Assembly (NCBI RefSeq): GCF_000744815.1
Contig: NZ_JQMQ01000005.1
Coordinates: 1,062,055-1,126,054 of the forward strand
Direction: 5' to 3'
Length of the DNA: 64,000 nucleotides
Source: Phaeacidiphilus oryzae TH49
GTDB lineage: Bacteria; Actinomycetota; Actinomycetes; Streptomycetales; Streptomycetaceae
Shown: in pieces, positions 46,804 through 55,338 of the stretch
How the letters are laid out: each line of letters starts with the position of its first letter
Numbering within the stretch: the stretch's first letter is position 1
Program-made: the position numbers and the translations under genes
The notes under the pieces: model-generated
Databases searched by the model: none
What the model saw: only the letters and a program-made list of their open reading frames with translations
What the model was told of the DNA's origin: nothing

Positions 46804-48423
46804 TCAGCTGGTGGTCTTGCCGATCAGCCAGGCCCGGAACATCGCGGTGACGTCCAGGGTCAGCGGCACGCCGGTGATGTCCGGCTGGACGGCCATGAAC
46901 TGCTTGTTCTGCCAGAGCGGGACCATCACCGCGTCGTCCGCGATCTGCTGCTGCGCGGCGGCGAACGGCTTGTTGGCCACGGTGCGGTCCTTGTCGCCCG
47001 CGGCCCGGTTCAGGTCGGAGTTCAGCGCCGGGCTGGAGTAGTGGATGTTGTAGGCGCCGAAGAGCGGGGCGATGGAGTCGGCCGCGTCCGGGTAGTCCGA
47101 GTACCAGTTGCCGGTGAAGGCCTGGTAGGCGTCCTTCTTGAAACCGGTCTCCAGCGCCCGGGTGTTGTCCACCGCCCGCAGGGTGACGTGGAAGAGCCCG
47201 CCGTTCTCCAGCTGCTGCCGCAGCTCCTCGGCCTCGGCCTGACTCCCCGCGATGTCCCGGGAGTAGGTGAGGGTGAAGGAGACCGGCGCGCTGATCCCCG
47301 CGGACCGCAGCTCCTGCCGCGCCTCGACCGGGTCCGGGGACTGGTAGGTGTCCCGGAACGGCGTGGTGTGGCCGCCGATGCCGGAGGGGACCACCGAGTA
47401 CAGCGGGTCGACGAGATCGTGCTCGGCGCCGGTGGCCAGCGCGTTCTGGTCGATCAGCGAGGCGGCCGCCCGGCGCACCGCCGGGTCGTCGAAGGGCTTG
47501 GCCCGGTGGTCGAGGACCAGCAGCCGGATCTGCGCGCTGGCCCCGCTCTGCACCTGGAGCCCCTTGCCGACCTGCTGCTGGTTCTGCAGCTCGGACACGT
47601 CCGAGGGGTCGAGGTCGTCGCCCGCGATGTCGACCTTCCCGGCCTTGGCCGCGGCCAGCAGCTGCTGCGGGGTGTCGTAGTAGCGGAAGGTGAAGGCGGA
47701 GTTCTGCGGCGTGGAGGCGGCGCCCTGGTAGGCGGAGTTTGCGGAGAGGGTGATGCTGGTGCCCTGGGTGCTGCCGTCCACCGTCCTGGTCGCGGCGGAG
47801 TCCACCTTGTAGACGCCGGAGCCGACCGGCGAGGTGCCGTCGTAGGGCTTGTCCGCCGGGAAGACCTTCGGGTCGACGATGGAGCCGGCGCCGCTGGCGA
47901 TCTCGTCGGGGAAGGTGGCGTCGGGCTTCCGGAGATGGAAGGTGACGCCGGTCGAGCCGCTGGTGGCGACCGAGGCGATGTTCCAGACCAGCGGGCCGGG
48001 ACCGAAGCCGGAGCCGTTCACCGGGTTGAGCCGGAGCATCCGGTCGAAGGAGTACTTGACCGCCGCCGCGTCCAGGGCGTCGCCGTTGGAGAATCTCAGG
48101 CCGGAGCGGAGGGTGCAGGAGTAGGTGGTGAGCCCGGAGTCGGTGAACTCGCAGGAGGTCGCCGCGTCCGGGGTGGGCGTGGTGGCTCCGGGCTGGAAGG
48201 TCATCAGCGTCTGGTAGATGTTGTAGAAGACGGTCCAGGAGCCGTTGTCGTAGGCGTCGGCGGGGTCGAGGCTCTCGAACGCGCGGACCGATCCCATCGT
48301 GATGCCGTTCCCGGTCGCCGCCGCTCCGCCCTGGACGGAGCCGCAGGCGGCGAGCGTGGGGGCGAGCAGGGCGGCGCAACCGAGGGCTGCCAGTCGCCGG
48401 GGGGTCGCTGACGTGACTGACAT
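46804..48423 (-). CDS. Family-5 extracellular solute-binding lipoprotein (peptide-binding type), copy A
   Basis: 539 aa. Lipoprotein signal (RRLAALGCAALLAPTLAACGS, lipidated Cys at about 27). SBP family 5 hallmarks: SLDPADAYDN near the start, LRSGLRFSNGDALDAAAVKYSFDRML, GSGVYKVDS, VRRAAASLIDQNALATG, SGIGGHTTPFRDTYQSPDP and NWYSDYPDAADSIAPLFG. Such proteins capture oligopeptides, opines or similar for an ABC importer. No permease or ATPase gene is next to it. It has the same length as the next gene and is clearly its paralogue. Confidence 0.94.
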   Translation of the reverse strand: MSVTSATPRRLAALGCAALLAPTLAACGSVQGGAAATGNGITMGSVRAFESLDPADAYDNGSWTVFYNIYQTLMTFQPGATTPTPDAATSCEFTDSGLTTYSCTLRSGLRFSNGDALDAAAVKYSFDRMLRLNPVNGSGFGPGPLVWNIASVATSGSTGVTFHLRKPDATFPDEIASGAGSIVDPKVFPADKPYDGTSPVGSGVYKVDSAATRTVDGSTQGTSITLSANSAYQGAASTPQNSAFTFRYYDTPQQLLAAAKAGKVDIAGDDLDPSDVSELQNQQQVGKGLQVQSGASAQIRLLVLDHRAKPFDDPAVRRAAASLIDQNALATGAEHDLVDPLYSVVPSGIGGHTTPFRDTYQSPDPVEARQELRSAGISAPVSFTLTYSRDIAGSQAEAEELRQQLENGGLFHVTLRAVDNTRALETGFKKDAYQAFTGNWYSDYPDAADSIAPLFGAYNIHYSSPALNSDLNRAAGDKDRTVANKPFAAAQQQIADDAVMVPLWQNKQFMAVQPDITGVPLTLDVTAMFRAWLIGKTTS

Positions 48424-48441
48424 GAGTTCCTAACGTGCTGT

Positions 48442-48473
48442 GGTGCTGGTGGTGCTGCGGTGCTGGTGGTGCT
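48442..48473. repeat. GGTGCTGGTGGTGCT direct repeat between the two SBP genes
   Basis: The 15-mer occurs at 48442-48456 and 48459-48473, 19-50 bp upstream of the start of copy A. Purely a sequence observation; it may affect the leader of that gene. Confidence 0.6.
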
Positions 48474-48551
48474 TCGGTACTCGTTCTTCTGTCGTGTTCT
48501 GCCGGGTTCCCGGTGCCGGCCACGCCCTTGAGGCCGGCACCGTCCGCCGCC

Positions 48552-50171
48552 TCAGGAGCCGGACTTGCCGACCAGCCAGAAGCGGAGCTGGTTCGTGGTG
48601 TCCACGGTGAGCGACAGGCCCACCACGTCGGCCTGCGAGGCCAGGTACTGCTTCCCCTGCCAGAGCGGCACCATCGGGGCGTCCTTCGCGATGGTCTGCT
48701 GGACCTGGGCGAAGATCTGGTTGGTGTTCAGCCGGTCGGCCTGCTTGGCCGCGGCCGGCAGCAGCTTGTTCACGATCTGCGAGTTGTTGTAGTGCTGGTT
48801 GTACGCGCCCATCAGCGGCAGGACGTAGTCGCTGGGGTCCGGGTAGTCCGCGTACCAGTTGCCCAGGAAGGCCGGCAGCTTGTCGCTCTGCGTCCCGTTC
48901 GCGCCGGTCAGCGCGTTGACGTCGTGCAGCGGGTTGAGGGTGACCTTGAACAGGCCGCCGTTCTCCAGCTGCTTCTTCACCTCGGCCGCCTCGGCGTCAC
49001 CCGCGGTGGAGTTCTGGGCGTAGGCCAGGGAGAAGGAGACCGGGGTGGAGACCCCCGCGTCGGAGAGGTACTGGCGCGCCTCGTTGACGTTCGGCCCGTT
49101 GTACTCGTCGGCGAAGGGGGTGGTGTGGCCGCCGATGCCGCTCGGGATGATGGAGTAGAGGGGGTCGGCCTGACCCTGCTGGACGCCGGTGGCGAGGGCC
49201 TTCGAGTCGATCAGCGAGGCCACCGCCCGGCGGACGTAGACGTTGGTGAAGGGCTTGTCCTTGAGGTCGAACATCAGCAGCCGGTCGCTGGTGCCGGGGC
49301 CGCTGGTGATCTGCACGCCCTGGGCGATCTGCTGGTTGTTCTGCGCCTGGGTGACCTGCTGCGGGGAGAGGTCGGCCGCGGTGAAGTCGATCTTCCCCTT
49401 GGACAGCGCCTGCATCATGGCGGTCGAGGTGTCGAAGTAACGGACCGTCATCTTGCTGTTCTGCGGGGTGGTCGCGGCGCCCTTGTAGTCCGGGTTGACC
49501 GAGAGGGTGATCGACTGGCCCTGGTTCTGGCCGTTGATCGTGTGCTGCTCCGCCGAGTCCACCTTGTAGACGCCGGAGCCCACCGGGGAGGTGCCGTTGT
49601 AGGGCTTGTCGGCGGGGAAGACCTTGGGGTCGACGATGGAGCCGGCCCCGCCGGCTATCTCACCGGGGAAGGCAGCGTCCGGCGCCTTGAGGTGGAAGAC
49701 CACGCCCAGGCTGCCCTGGGTGCCGACCGAGGCGATGTTGGCGACCAGCGGACCGGGGCCGCTGGTGGCCTTGTCCGGAGGGTTGATCTTCATCTGCCGG
49801 TCGAAGGAGTACTTGACCGCCGCCGCGTCCAGCGTGTCCCCGTTGGTGAACTTCAGGCCCGACCTGAGAGTGCAGCTGTAGACGGTCAGATTGCCGTTGA
49901 AGCCGCACTTCTGAGCCGCGTCCGGGGACGGCGTGGACGCCCCGGGCTGATAGCTCATCAGGTTCTGGTAGATGTTGTAGTAGATCGTCCAGGACGGGTC
50001 GTCATAGGCGTTGGCCGGGTCCAGGCTGGAGAAAGTCCGGACGGCGCCCATGGTGAGCGCGGGCTTGCCGCTCGAGGTGCCGGTCTTCGTGGACGAGCCG
50101 CAGGCGGCGACGGTGGAGGCGAGGAGGCCGACGCAACCGAGGGCGGCGAGTCGTCGAGTGACTGCTGACAT
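48552..50171 (-). CDS. Family-5 extracellular solute-binding lipoprotein (peptide-binding type), copy B
   Basis: 539 aa from ATG 50171 (GAAGGAAG upstream). Signal and lipobox RRLAALGCVGLLASTVAACGS. Same landmark order as copy A (SLDPANAYDDPS, LRSGLKFTNGDTLDAAAVKYSFDRQM, VFPADKPYNGTSPVGSGVYKVDS in pieces, SGIGGHTTPF, NWYADYPDPSDYVLPLMG). The two genes look like a tandem duplication that has diverged, probably toward different ligands. Copy B is upstream and likely the first gene of the transcript. No transporter subunits nearby. Confidence 0.94.
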   Translation of the reverse strand: MSAVTRRLAALGCVGLLASTVAACGSSTKTGTSSGKPALTMGAVRTFSSLDPANAYDDPSWTIYYNIYQNLMSYQPGASTPSPDAAQKCGFNGNLTVYSCTLRSGLKFTNGDTLDAAAVKYSFDRQMKINPPDKATSGPGPLVANIASVGTQGSLGVVFHLKAPDAAFPGEIAGGAGSIVDPKVFPADKPYNGTSPVGSGVYKVDSAEQHTINGQNQGQSITLSVNPDYKGAATTPQNSKMTVRYFDTSTAMMQALSKGKIDFTAADLSPQQVTQAQNNQQIAQGVQITSGPGTSDRLLMFDLKDKPFTNVYVRRAVASLIDSKALATGVQQGQADPLYSIIPSGIGGHTTPFADEYNGPNVNEARQYLSDAGVSTPVSFSLAYAQNSTAGDAEAAEVKKQLENGGLFKVTLNPLHDVNALTGANGTQSDKLPAFLGNWYADYPDPSDYVLPLMGAYNQHYNNSQIVNKLLPAAAKQADRLNTNQIFAQVQQTIAKDAPMVPLWQGKQYLASQADVVGLSLTVDTTNQLRFWLVGKSGS

Positions 50172-50599
50172 CTCTTCCTTCTGGTCCTGACCGGCGGTGT
50201 GGACGCCGGGGCTCGCCGCAGCCGCGGAGCCGGGACTCCGGGCAGGGCGCGGCGGGGCGCAGGGTGGCACAGGGATGGCGCGCGCGGTGTCCTCGGTCCC
50301 CCCGGGGCCGCGCAGGGGTTCGATCTGATGTAGCGTCCCACAGCATTGCACGTCCCCAGGGCGCGTCTTCACCCACGGTTCCGTTCTGTCCCGCGCTCCG
50401 CGTTGATCTTATTGGCTAATGCCCGCTTTGCCCTTTTTGGCGTTAGCACAAAGTTACGTTGACGGTGCATCAGCAGCGTGCAGAAGACCGTGCGCGTACC
50501 ACCCCCGGCACACCGCACCCCCATGCCGCCCACGCTCCGCGTTCACGCGGCAACACACAGGCGCCGCAGGGGTGTTGGCGGGTTTCCAGGCCCCGCGGC
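50172..50599. other. Intergenic region with an AT-rich inverted repeat
   Basis: 428 bp without a gene, between the end of the HAD gene and the start of copy B, both on the minus strand. TTGGCTAATGCC (50412-50423) and GGCGTTAGCACAA (50439-50451) form an imperfect inverted repeat in the only AT-rich patch (about 50400-50460). It could be an operator/promoter of the binding-protein genes or a terminator of the HAD gene. Confidence 0.6.
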
Positions 50600-51289
50600 T
50601 CAGACCAGCGCGCGGAGGACCGCGAGGCTGACGTGGGCCAGCGAGGCGTGGACCACCCGCCCCGGCGCCGGCTGGATCTCTGCCACCGACGGCACCGCGA
50701 GGACCGCGCAGCCGGCCGCCTCCGCCGCCGCGACCCCGGTCGGGGCGTCCTCGATGACCACGCAGCGCGCCGGCTCCGCGCCCAGCCGCCGGGCGGCCCG
50801 CAGGTACGGCTCGGGGTGCGGCTTGGTCCGGGAGACCTCGTCGCCGGCCACGGTGGTGTGGAAGTGGTGGGCCCCGATCGAACGCAGCACCAGGTCCAGG
50901 ATCCGCCGGTGCGAGGCGGTGACCAGGGCGGTCGGGATCTCGTGCGCGGTCAGCTCCTCCAGCAGCGCCTTCGCCCCGGGCCGGAGCGGCACGCCCTGCC
51001 CGATCAGCTCGGCGAACCGGTCGTTGATCATGCCGCCGAGCTCCTCCGGAGCCAGGTCGGCGCCGGTGACGGCGAGAAGGTGGTCGACCACCCGGGTCAT
51101 CGGGCCCCCGACGACCACCTTGCGCTCGCGCGCGTCCAGCCGGTGGCCGAGGTCGGCCAGGATCGAGGACTCCGCCTCCCACCAGAAGTCCTCGGTGTCG
51201 ACCAGGGTGCCGTCCATGTCGAGGAGGACGGCCTGCAGCCGCGAGGGCCGGGCGGCGGAACGGGACGTGGAGGCGGCGGTGGTGGTCAC
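50600..51289 (-). CDS. HAD-superfamily phosphatase (beta-phosphoglucomutase/DOG-like)
   Basis: 229 aa from GTG 51289 (GGAAG upstream). The nucleophile motif LLDMDGTLVDTED (two Asp) is followed by an alpha-helical cap (about 30-95). Then come motif II Thr/Ser (TALVTASHRR), the Lys in RTKPHPEPYL and motif IV VVIEDAPTGVAAAEAAGC. Such enzymes dephosphorylate small sugar phosphates or nucleotides; the substrate is not predictable. Downstream of metH by about 195 bp on the same strand. Confidence 0.93.
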   Translation of the reverse strand: MTTTAASTSRSAARPSRLQAVLLDMDGTLVDTEDFWWEAESSILADLGHRLDARERKVVVGGPMTRVVDHLLAVTGADLAPEELGGMINDRFAELIGQGVPLRPGAKALLEELTAHEIPTALVTASHRRILDLVLRSIGAHHFHTTVAGDEVSRTKPHPEPYLRAARRLGAEPARCVVIEDAPTGVAAAEAAGCAVLAVPSVAEIQPAPGRVVHASLAHVSLAVLRALV

Positions 51290-51484
51290 TGTTGCTTCCC
51301 TTCTCGGAACGGGTCGCAGGGATGCCGCGGGCCGGGCCCGGCGGTGGAACACCGGGACCGGCCCGTGGGGGATCGTCCACTCTACGCCCGTCGACCCGCT
51401 TCGACCGGCTGCGACGTGCGGACGGGCGACGGGCCGGCGAGAGGCGGGCGAACGGCAGGCGAGCGGCGGGCGAGCGGCGGGGGC

Positions 51485-54400
51485 TCAGCGCGCGTTGAAG
51501 TACTTCGCCTCGGGGTGGTGGATGACGATGGCGTCCGTGGACTGCTCCGGGTGGAGCTGGAACTCCTCGGAGAGCTCGACGCCGATCCGCTCCGGGCGCA
51601 GCAGCTCGGCGATCTTCGCCCGGTCCTCCAGGTCCGGGCAGGCGCCATAGCCGAGGGAGAACCGCGCACCCCGGTACTTCAGGGCGAACATGTCCCTCAT
51701 CTCCTTCGGGTCCTCCGAGGAGAAGCCGAGCTCGGCGCGCACCCGGGCGTGCCAGTACTCCGCCAGCGCCTCCGCCAACTGCACGGAGAGGCCGTGGAGT
51801 TCGAGGTAGTCGCGGTAGGCGTCGGCCTTGAAGAGCTCGTTGGCCGCCTCGGAGATCCGGGAGCCCATGGTGACCACCTGGAAGCCCACCACGTCCTTCT
51901 CGCCGCTCTCCTCCGGCCGGAAGAAGTCGGCCAGGCAGAGCCGGCGGCCGCGCCGCTGGCGCGGGAAGGTGAAGCGGGTCCGCTCGCTGCCGTCCTCGCC
52001 GAGCACCAGCAGGTCGTCGCCCTTGGAGACGGCCGGGTAGTACCCGTAGACGACGGCCGCCTCCAGCAGGCCCTCGGTCTGCAGCCGGTCCATCCACATC
52101 CGCAGCCGCGGCCGACCCTCGGTCTCGACCAGCTCCTCGTACGAGGGCCCGTCACCGGTCCGGGCGCCCTTGAGGCCCCACTGGCCCTTGAAGAGGGCGT
52201 CCTCGTCCAGCCAGGAGCCGTACTCGGCCAGCTGGACGCCCTTGTGGATGCGGTCGCCCCAGAACGGCGGGGCCGGCACCGGGTTCTCGGTGGAGACGTC
52301 CGAGCGGAAGCCGTCCTCGGGCCGCTCCGGCTCCTCCACCTCCACCCTGGCGTGCCGGCGCTTCCGCAGCTCCGGGAGGGTGGCACCGGGGACCCCGCGC
52401 TTCACCGCCATCAGCGCGTCCATCAGCCGCAGGCCCTCGAAGGCGTCCTTGGCGTAGCGGACCTCGCCCTGGTAGATCTCGTGGAGGTCCTGCTCCACGT
52501 AGGCCCGAGTGAGGGCGGCGCCGCCGAGGATGACCGGCCAGCGGTCGGCCAGCCCGCGCTGGTTCAGCTCCTCCAGGTTCTCCTTCATCACCACGGTGGA
52601 CTTCACCAGCAGCCCGGACATCCCGACCACGTCCGCGTCGTGCTCGGCGGCGGCGTCCAGGATCGCCGAGACCGGCTGCTTGATGCCCAGGTTGACCACG
52701 TTGTAGCCGTTGTTGGACAGGATGATGTCGACCAGGTTCTTACCGATGTCGTGGACGTCGCCCTTCACCGTGGCCAGCACGATGGTGCCCTTGCCCTCGG
52801 AGTCGGACTTCTCCATGAAGGGTTCGAGGTGCGCCACCGCGGCCTTCATCACCTCGGCGGACTGGAGGACGAACGGCAGCTGCATCTGGCCGGAGCCGAA
52901 GAGCTCGCCGACCGTCTTCATCCCCTCCAGCAGGGTGGAGTTGATGATGTCCAGGGCCGGGCGCTCGGTCATCGCCTCGTCGAGGTCGGCCTCCAGGCCG
53001 TTCCGCTCGCCGTCCACGATCCGGCGCTGCAGCCGCTCGTCCAGCGGCAGCGCCGCCAGTTCCTCGGCCTTGCCGGCCCGGACGGCCTTGGCCGAGACGC
53101 CCTCGAAGAGCTCCAGCAGCCGCTGCAGCGGGTCGTAGCCCTCCCGCCGGCGGTCGTAGACCAGGTCGAGGGCGACCTCGCGCTGCTCCTCGGGGATCCG
53201 GGCCATCGGCAGGATCTTGGCCGCGTGGACGATCGCCGAGTCCAGGCCGGCCTGCACGCACTCGTTGAGGAAGACCGAGTTGAGGACGATCCGGGCGGCC
53301 GGGGAGAGCCCGAAGGAGATGTTCGAGAGGCCCAGCGTGGTCTGCACGTCCGGGTGGCGGCGCTTGAGCTCGCGGATCGCCTCGATGGTCTCCACGCCGT
53401 CCCGCCGGGACTCCTCCTGGCCGGTGCCCAGGGTAAAGGTGAGGCAGTCGATCAGGACCGAGGACTCCGGGATCCCGTACTCCTCGCCGAGCTGGCGGAT
53501 CAGCCGCTCGGCGATGGCCACCTTCCGGTCCGCGGTGCGGGCCTGGCCCTCCTCGTCGATGGTCAGCGCCATCACGGCGGCGCCGTGTTGCCTCGCCAGC
53601 GCGGCCACCCGGCCGAACCGGGTGTCCGGACCGTCGCCGTCCTCGTAGTTGACGGAGTTGAGGACGGCCCGGCCGCCGAGCATCTCCAGTCCGGCCTCCA
53701 GCACCGGAGGCTCGGTGGAGTCCAGCACGATCGGCAGGGTGGACGCCGTGGCCAGCCGTCCGGCCAGCTCCTTCATGTCCTGCACGCCGTCCCGGCCGAC
53801 GTAGTCCACGCACAGGTCCAGGAGGTGGGCGCCCTCGCGGATCTGCTCGCGGGCGATCTCCACGCACTCCTGCCAGTCCCCGGCGAGCATCGCCTCGCGG
53901 AACTTCTTGGAGCCGTTGGCGTTGGTGCGCTCTCCGATCGCGAGGTAGGAGGTGTCCTGCCGGAAGGGCACCGCCTGGTAGAGCGAGGCGGCGGACGGCT
54001 CGGGGCTCGGGCGGCGCTCGGTCACCGGCAGGCCCTGCACCCGCTCGACCACCTGGCGGAGGTGCTCGGGGGTGGTGCCGCAGCAGCCGCCGACCAGGGA
54101 GAGGCCGTACTCGCGGACGAAGACCTCGTGGGCGTCGGCCAGCTCGGCCGGGGTGAGCGGGTAGTGGGCGCCGTCCTTGGTCAGCACCGGGAGGCCGGCG
54201 TTGGGCATACAGGAGAGCCGGGTCTCGGCGTGCCGGGCGAGGTAGCGCAGGTGCTCGCTCATCTCGGTCGGGCCGGTGGCGCAGTTCAGCCCGATGGTGT
54301 CGATGCCCAGCGGCTCCAGCGCGGTCAGCGCCGCGCCGATCTCCGAGCCGAGCAGCATGGTGCCGGTGGTCTCCACCATGACGTGGACGAAGAGCGGCAG

Positions 54401-55030
54401 GTCGAGGCCGGCCTCGCGAAGGGCGTCCTTGCTGCCCAGCACGGCGGACTTGATCTGCAGCAGGTCCTGGCTGGTCTCCACCAGGAGGGCGTCGGCACCG
54501 CCGGCGATCAGGCCGAGGGCGTTCTGCCGGAAGCCCTCGCGCAGGGTGCCGAAGGGGATGTGGCCCAGCGTCGGCAGCTTCGTCCCCGGGCCGATCGAGC
54601 CGATCACCCAGCGCGGGCGGTCCGGCGTGGCGTAGGAGTCCGCGACCTCGCGGGCGATCCGTGCCCCGGCCTCGGAGAACTCGAAGACCCGGTCCTCGAT
54701 GCCGTACTCGGCCATCGCCGAGTGGTTGGCGCCGAAGGTGTTGGTCTCCACGCAGTCCACGCCGACCGCGAAGTACTCCTCGTGGACCGACCTGACGATG
54801 TCCGGGCGGGAGACGTTCAGCACCTCGTTGGCGCCCTCGTGGCCCTCGAAGTCGTCCATCGTGGGGTTCTGGGCCTGGAGCATGGTCCCCATGGCGCCGT
54901 CGGCGACCACCACGCGGGAGGCGATGGCCTCGCGGAGGGCGTCGGCCCGGCGCTGCTGGGCTGCTGCGGCCCCGCCGTCCGGGACGCGGGGGGTGCCGGA
55001 CTGGTCTCCGGGCAGGACGGGTGACGCCAT
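51485..55030 (-). CDS. metH: Cobalamin-dependent methionine synthase MetH
   Basis: 1181 aa from ATG 55030 (GGGAG upstream). All four modules are visible. The homocysteine/zinc domain has VVADGAMGTMLQAQ, METNTFGAN and LVGGCCGTTPEHL. The pterin domain has IGERTNANGSKKF and VDYVGRDGVQDM. The cobalamin domain has the axial His in VKGDVHDIGKNLVDI. The C-terminal reactivation domain binds SAM (YGYYPAVSKGDDLLV, LSEEFQLHPEQSTDAIVIHHPEAKYF in pieces). It transfers methyl from methyltetrahydrofolate to homocysteine. No riboswitch is evident upstream. Confidence 0.97.
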   Translation of the reverse strand: MASPVLPGDQSGTPRVPDGGAAAAQQRRADALREAIASRVVVADGAMGTMLQAQNPTMDDFEGHEGANEVLNVSRPDIVRSVHEEYFAVGVDCVETNTFGANHSAMAEYGIEDRVFEFSEAGARIAREVADSYATPDRPRWVIGSIGPGTKLPTLGHIPFGTLREGFRQNALGLIAGGADALLVETSQDLLQIKSAVLGSKDALREAGLDLPLFVHVMVETTGTMLLGSEIGAALTALEPLGIDTIGLNCATGPTEMSEHLRYLARHAETRLSCMPNAGLPVLTKDGAHYPLTPAELADAHEVFVREYGLSLVGGCCGTTPEHLRQVVERVQGLPVTERRPSPEPSAASLYQAVPFRQDTSYLAIGERTNANGSKKFREAMLAGDWQECVEIAREQIREGAHLLDLCVDYVGRDGVQDMKELAGRLATASTLPIVLDSTEPPVLEAGLEMLGGRAVLNSVNYEDGDGPDTRFGRVAALARQHGAAVMALTIDEEGQARTADRKVAIAERLIRQLGEEYGIPESSVLIDCLTFTLGTGQEESRRDGVETIEAIRELKRRHPDVQTTLGLSNISFGLSPAARIVLNSVFLNECVQAGLDSAIVHAAKILPMARIPEEQREVALDLVYDRRREGYDPLQRLLELFEGVSAKAVRAGKAEELAALPLDERLQRRIVDGERNGLEADLDEAMTERPALDIINSTLLEGMKTVGELFGSGQMQLPFVLQSAEVMKAAVAHLEPFMEKSDSEGKGTIVLATVKGDVHDIGKNLVDIILSNNGYNVVNLGIKQPVSAILDAAAEHDADVVGMSGLLVKSTVVMKENLEELNQRGLADRWPVILGGAALTRAYVEQDLHEIYQGEVRYAKDAFEGLRLMDALMAVKRGVPGATLPELRKRRHARVEVEEPERPEDGFRSDVSTENPVPAPPFWGDRIHKGVQLAEYGSWLDEDALFKGQWGLKGARTGDGPSYEELVETEGRPRLRMWMDRLQTEGLLEAAVVYGYYPAVSKGDDLLVLGEDGSERTRFTFPRQRRGRRLCLADFFRPEESGEKDVVGFQVVTMGSRISEAANELFKADAYRDYLELHGLSVQLAEALAEYWHARVRAELGFSSEDPKEMRDMFALKYRGARFSLGYGACPDLEDRAKIAELLRPERIGVELSEEFQLHPEQSTDAIVIHHPEAKYFNAR

Positions 55031-55338
55031 GGTGCTGCTCCCTGTGTGCGACGGCTGTCGGCTATGCGTTCGCCCGCCGCGCGGGAAACGCACCCGGCCA
55101 GCCTATCCGCACCTGCTCCGGCAGCACGAAGGCATTCCGCATGGTGGGCGGGCCCACCCCGCCGACCTGGGGATATCTCCGCCGCGTCGGCCCGCCGGGC
55201 GGGTCGGAACACGGCTCCGGGTTCCAGCGAGGCGGCATCATTCCCCGTAGGGTGGGCACCTACAGTCCGTGAGTCAGTACGTGTGAGTACGCGTTCGTGC
55301 GTGAAGTCGCCGCCTGGGGCGGCGGAGGGAGGCGCTGG
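55031..55338. other. Divergent intergenic region between metH and the PAC2 gene
   Basis: 308 bp without a gene. I looked for the conserved B12-box and SAM-riboswitch cores on the metH side and saw none. Promoters of both genes should be here. GTGAGTCAGTACGTGTGAGTAC (55269-55290) contains a short internal repeat near the PAC2 start. Confidence 0.5.

Noticed and set aside
55031-55338. Cobalamin or SAM riboswitch upstream of metH
   Set aside because: The conserved core boxes of neither class are visible on the metH strand.
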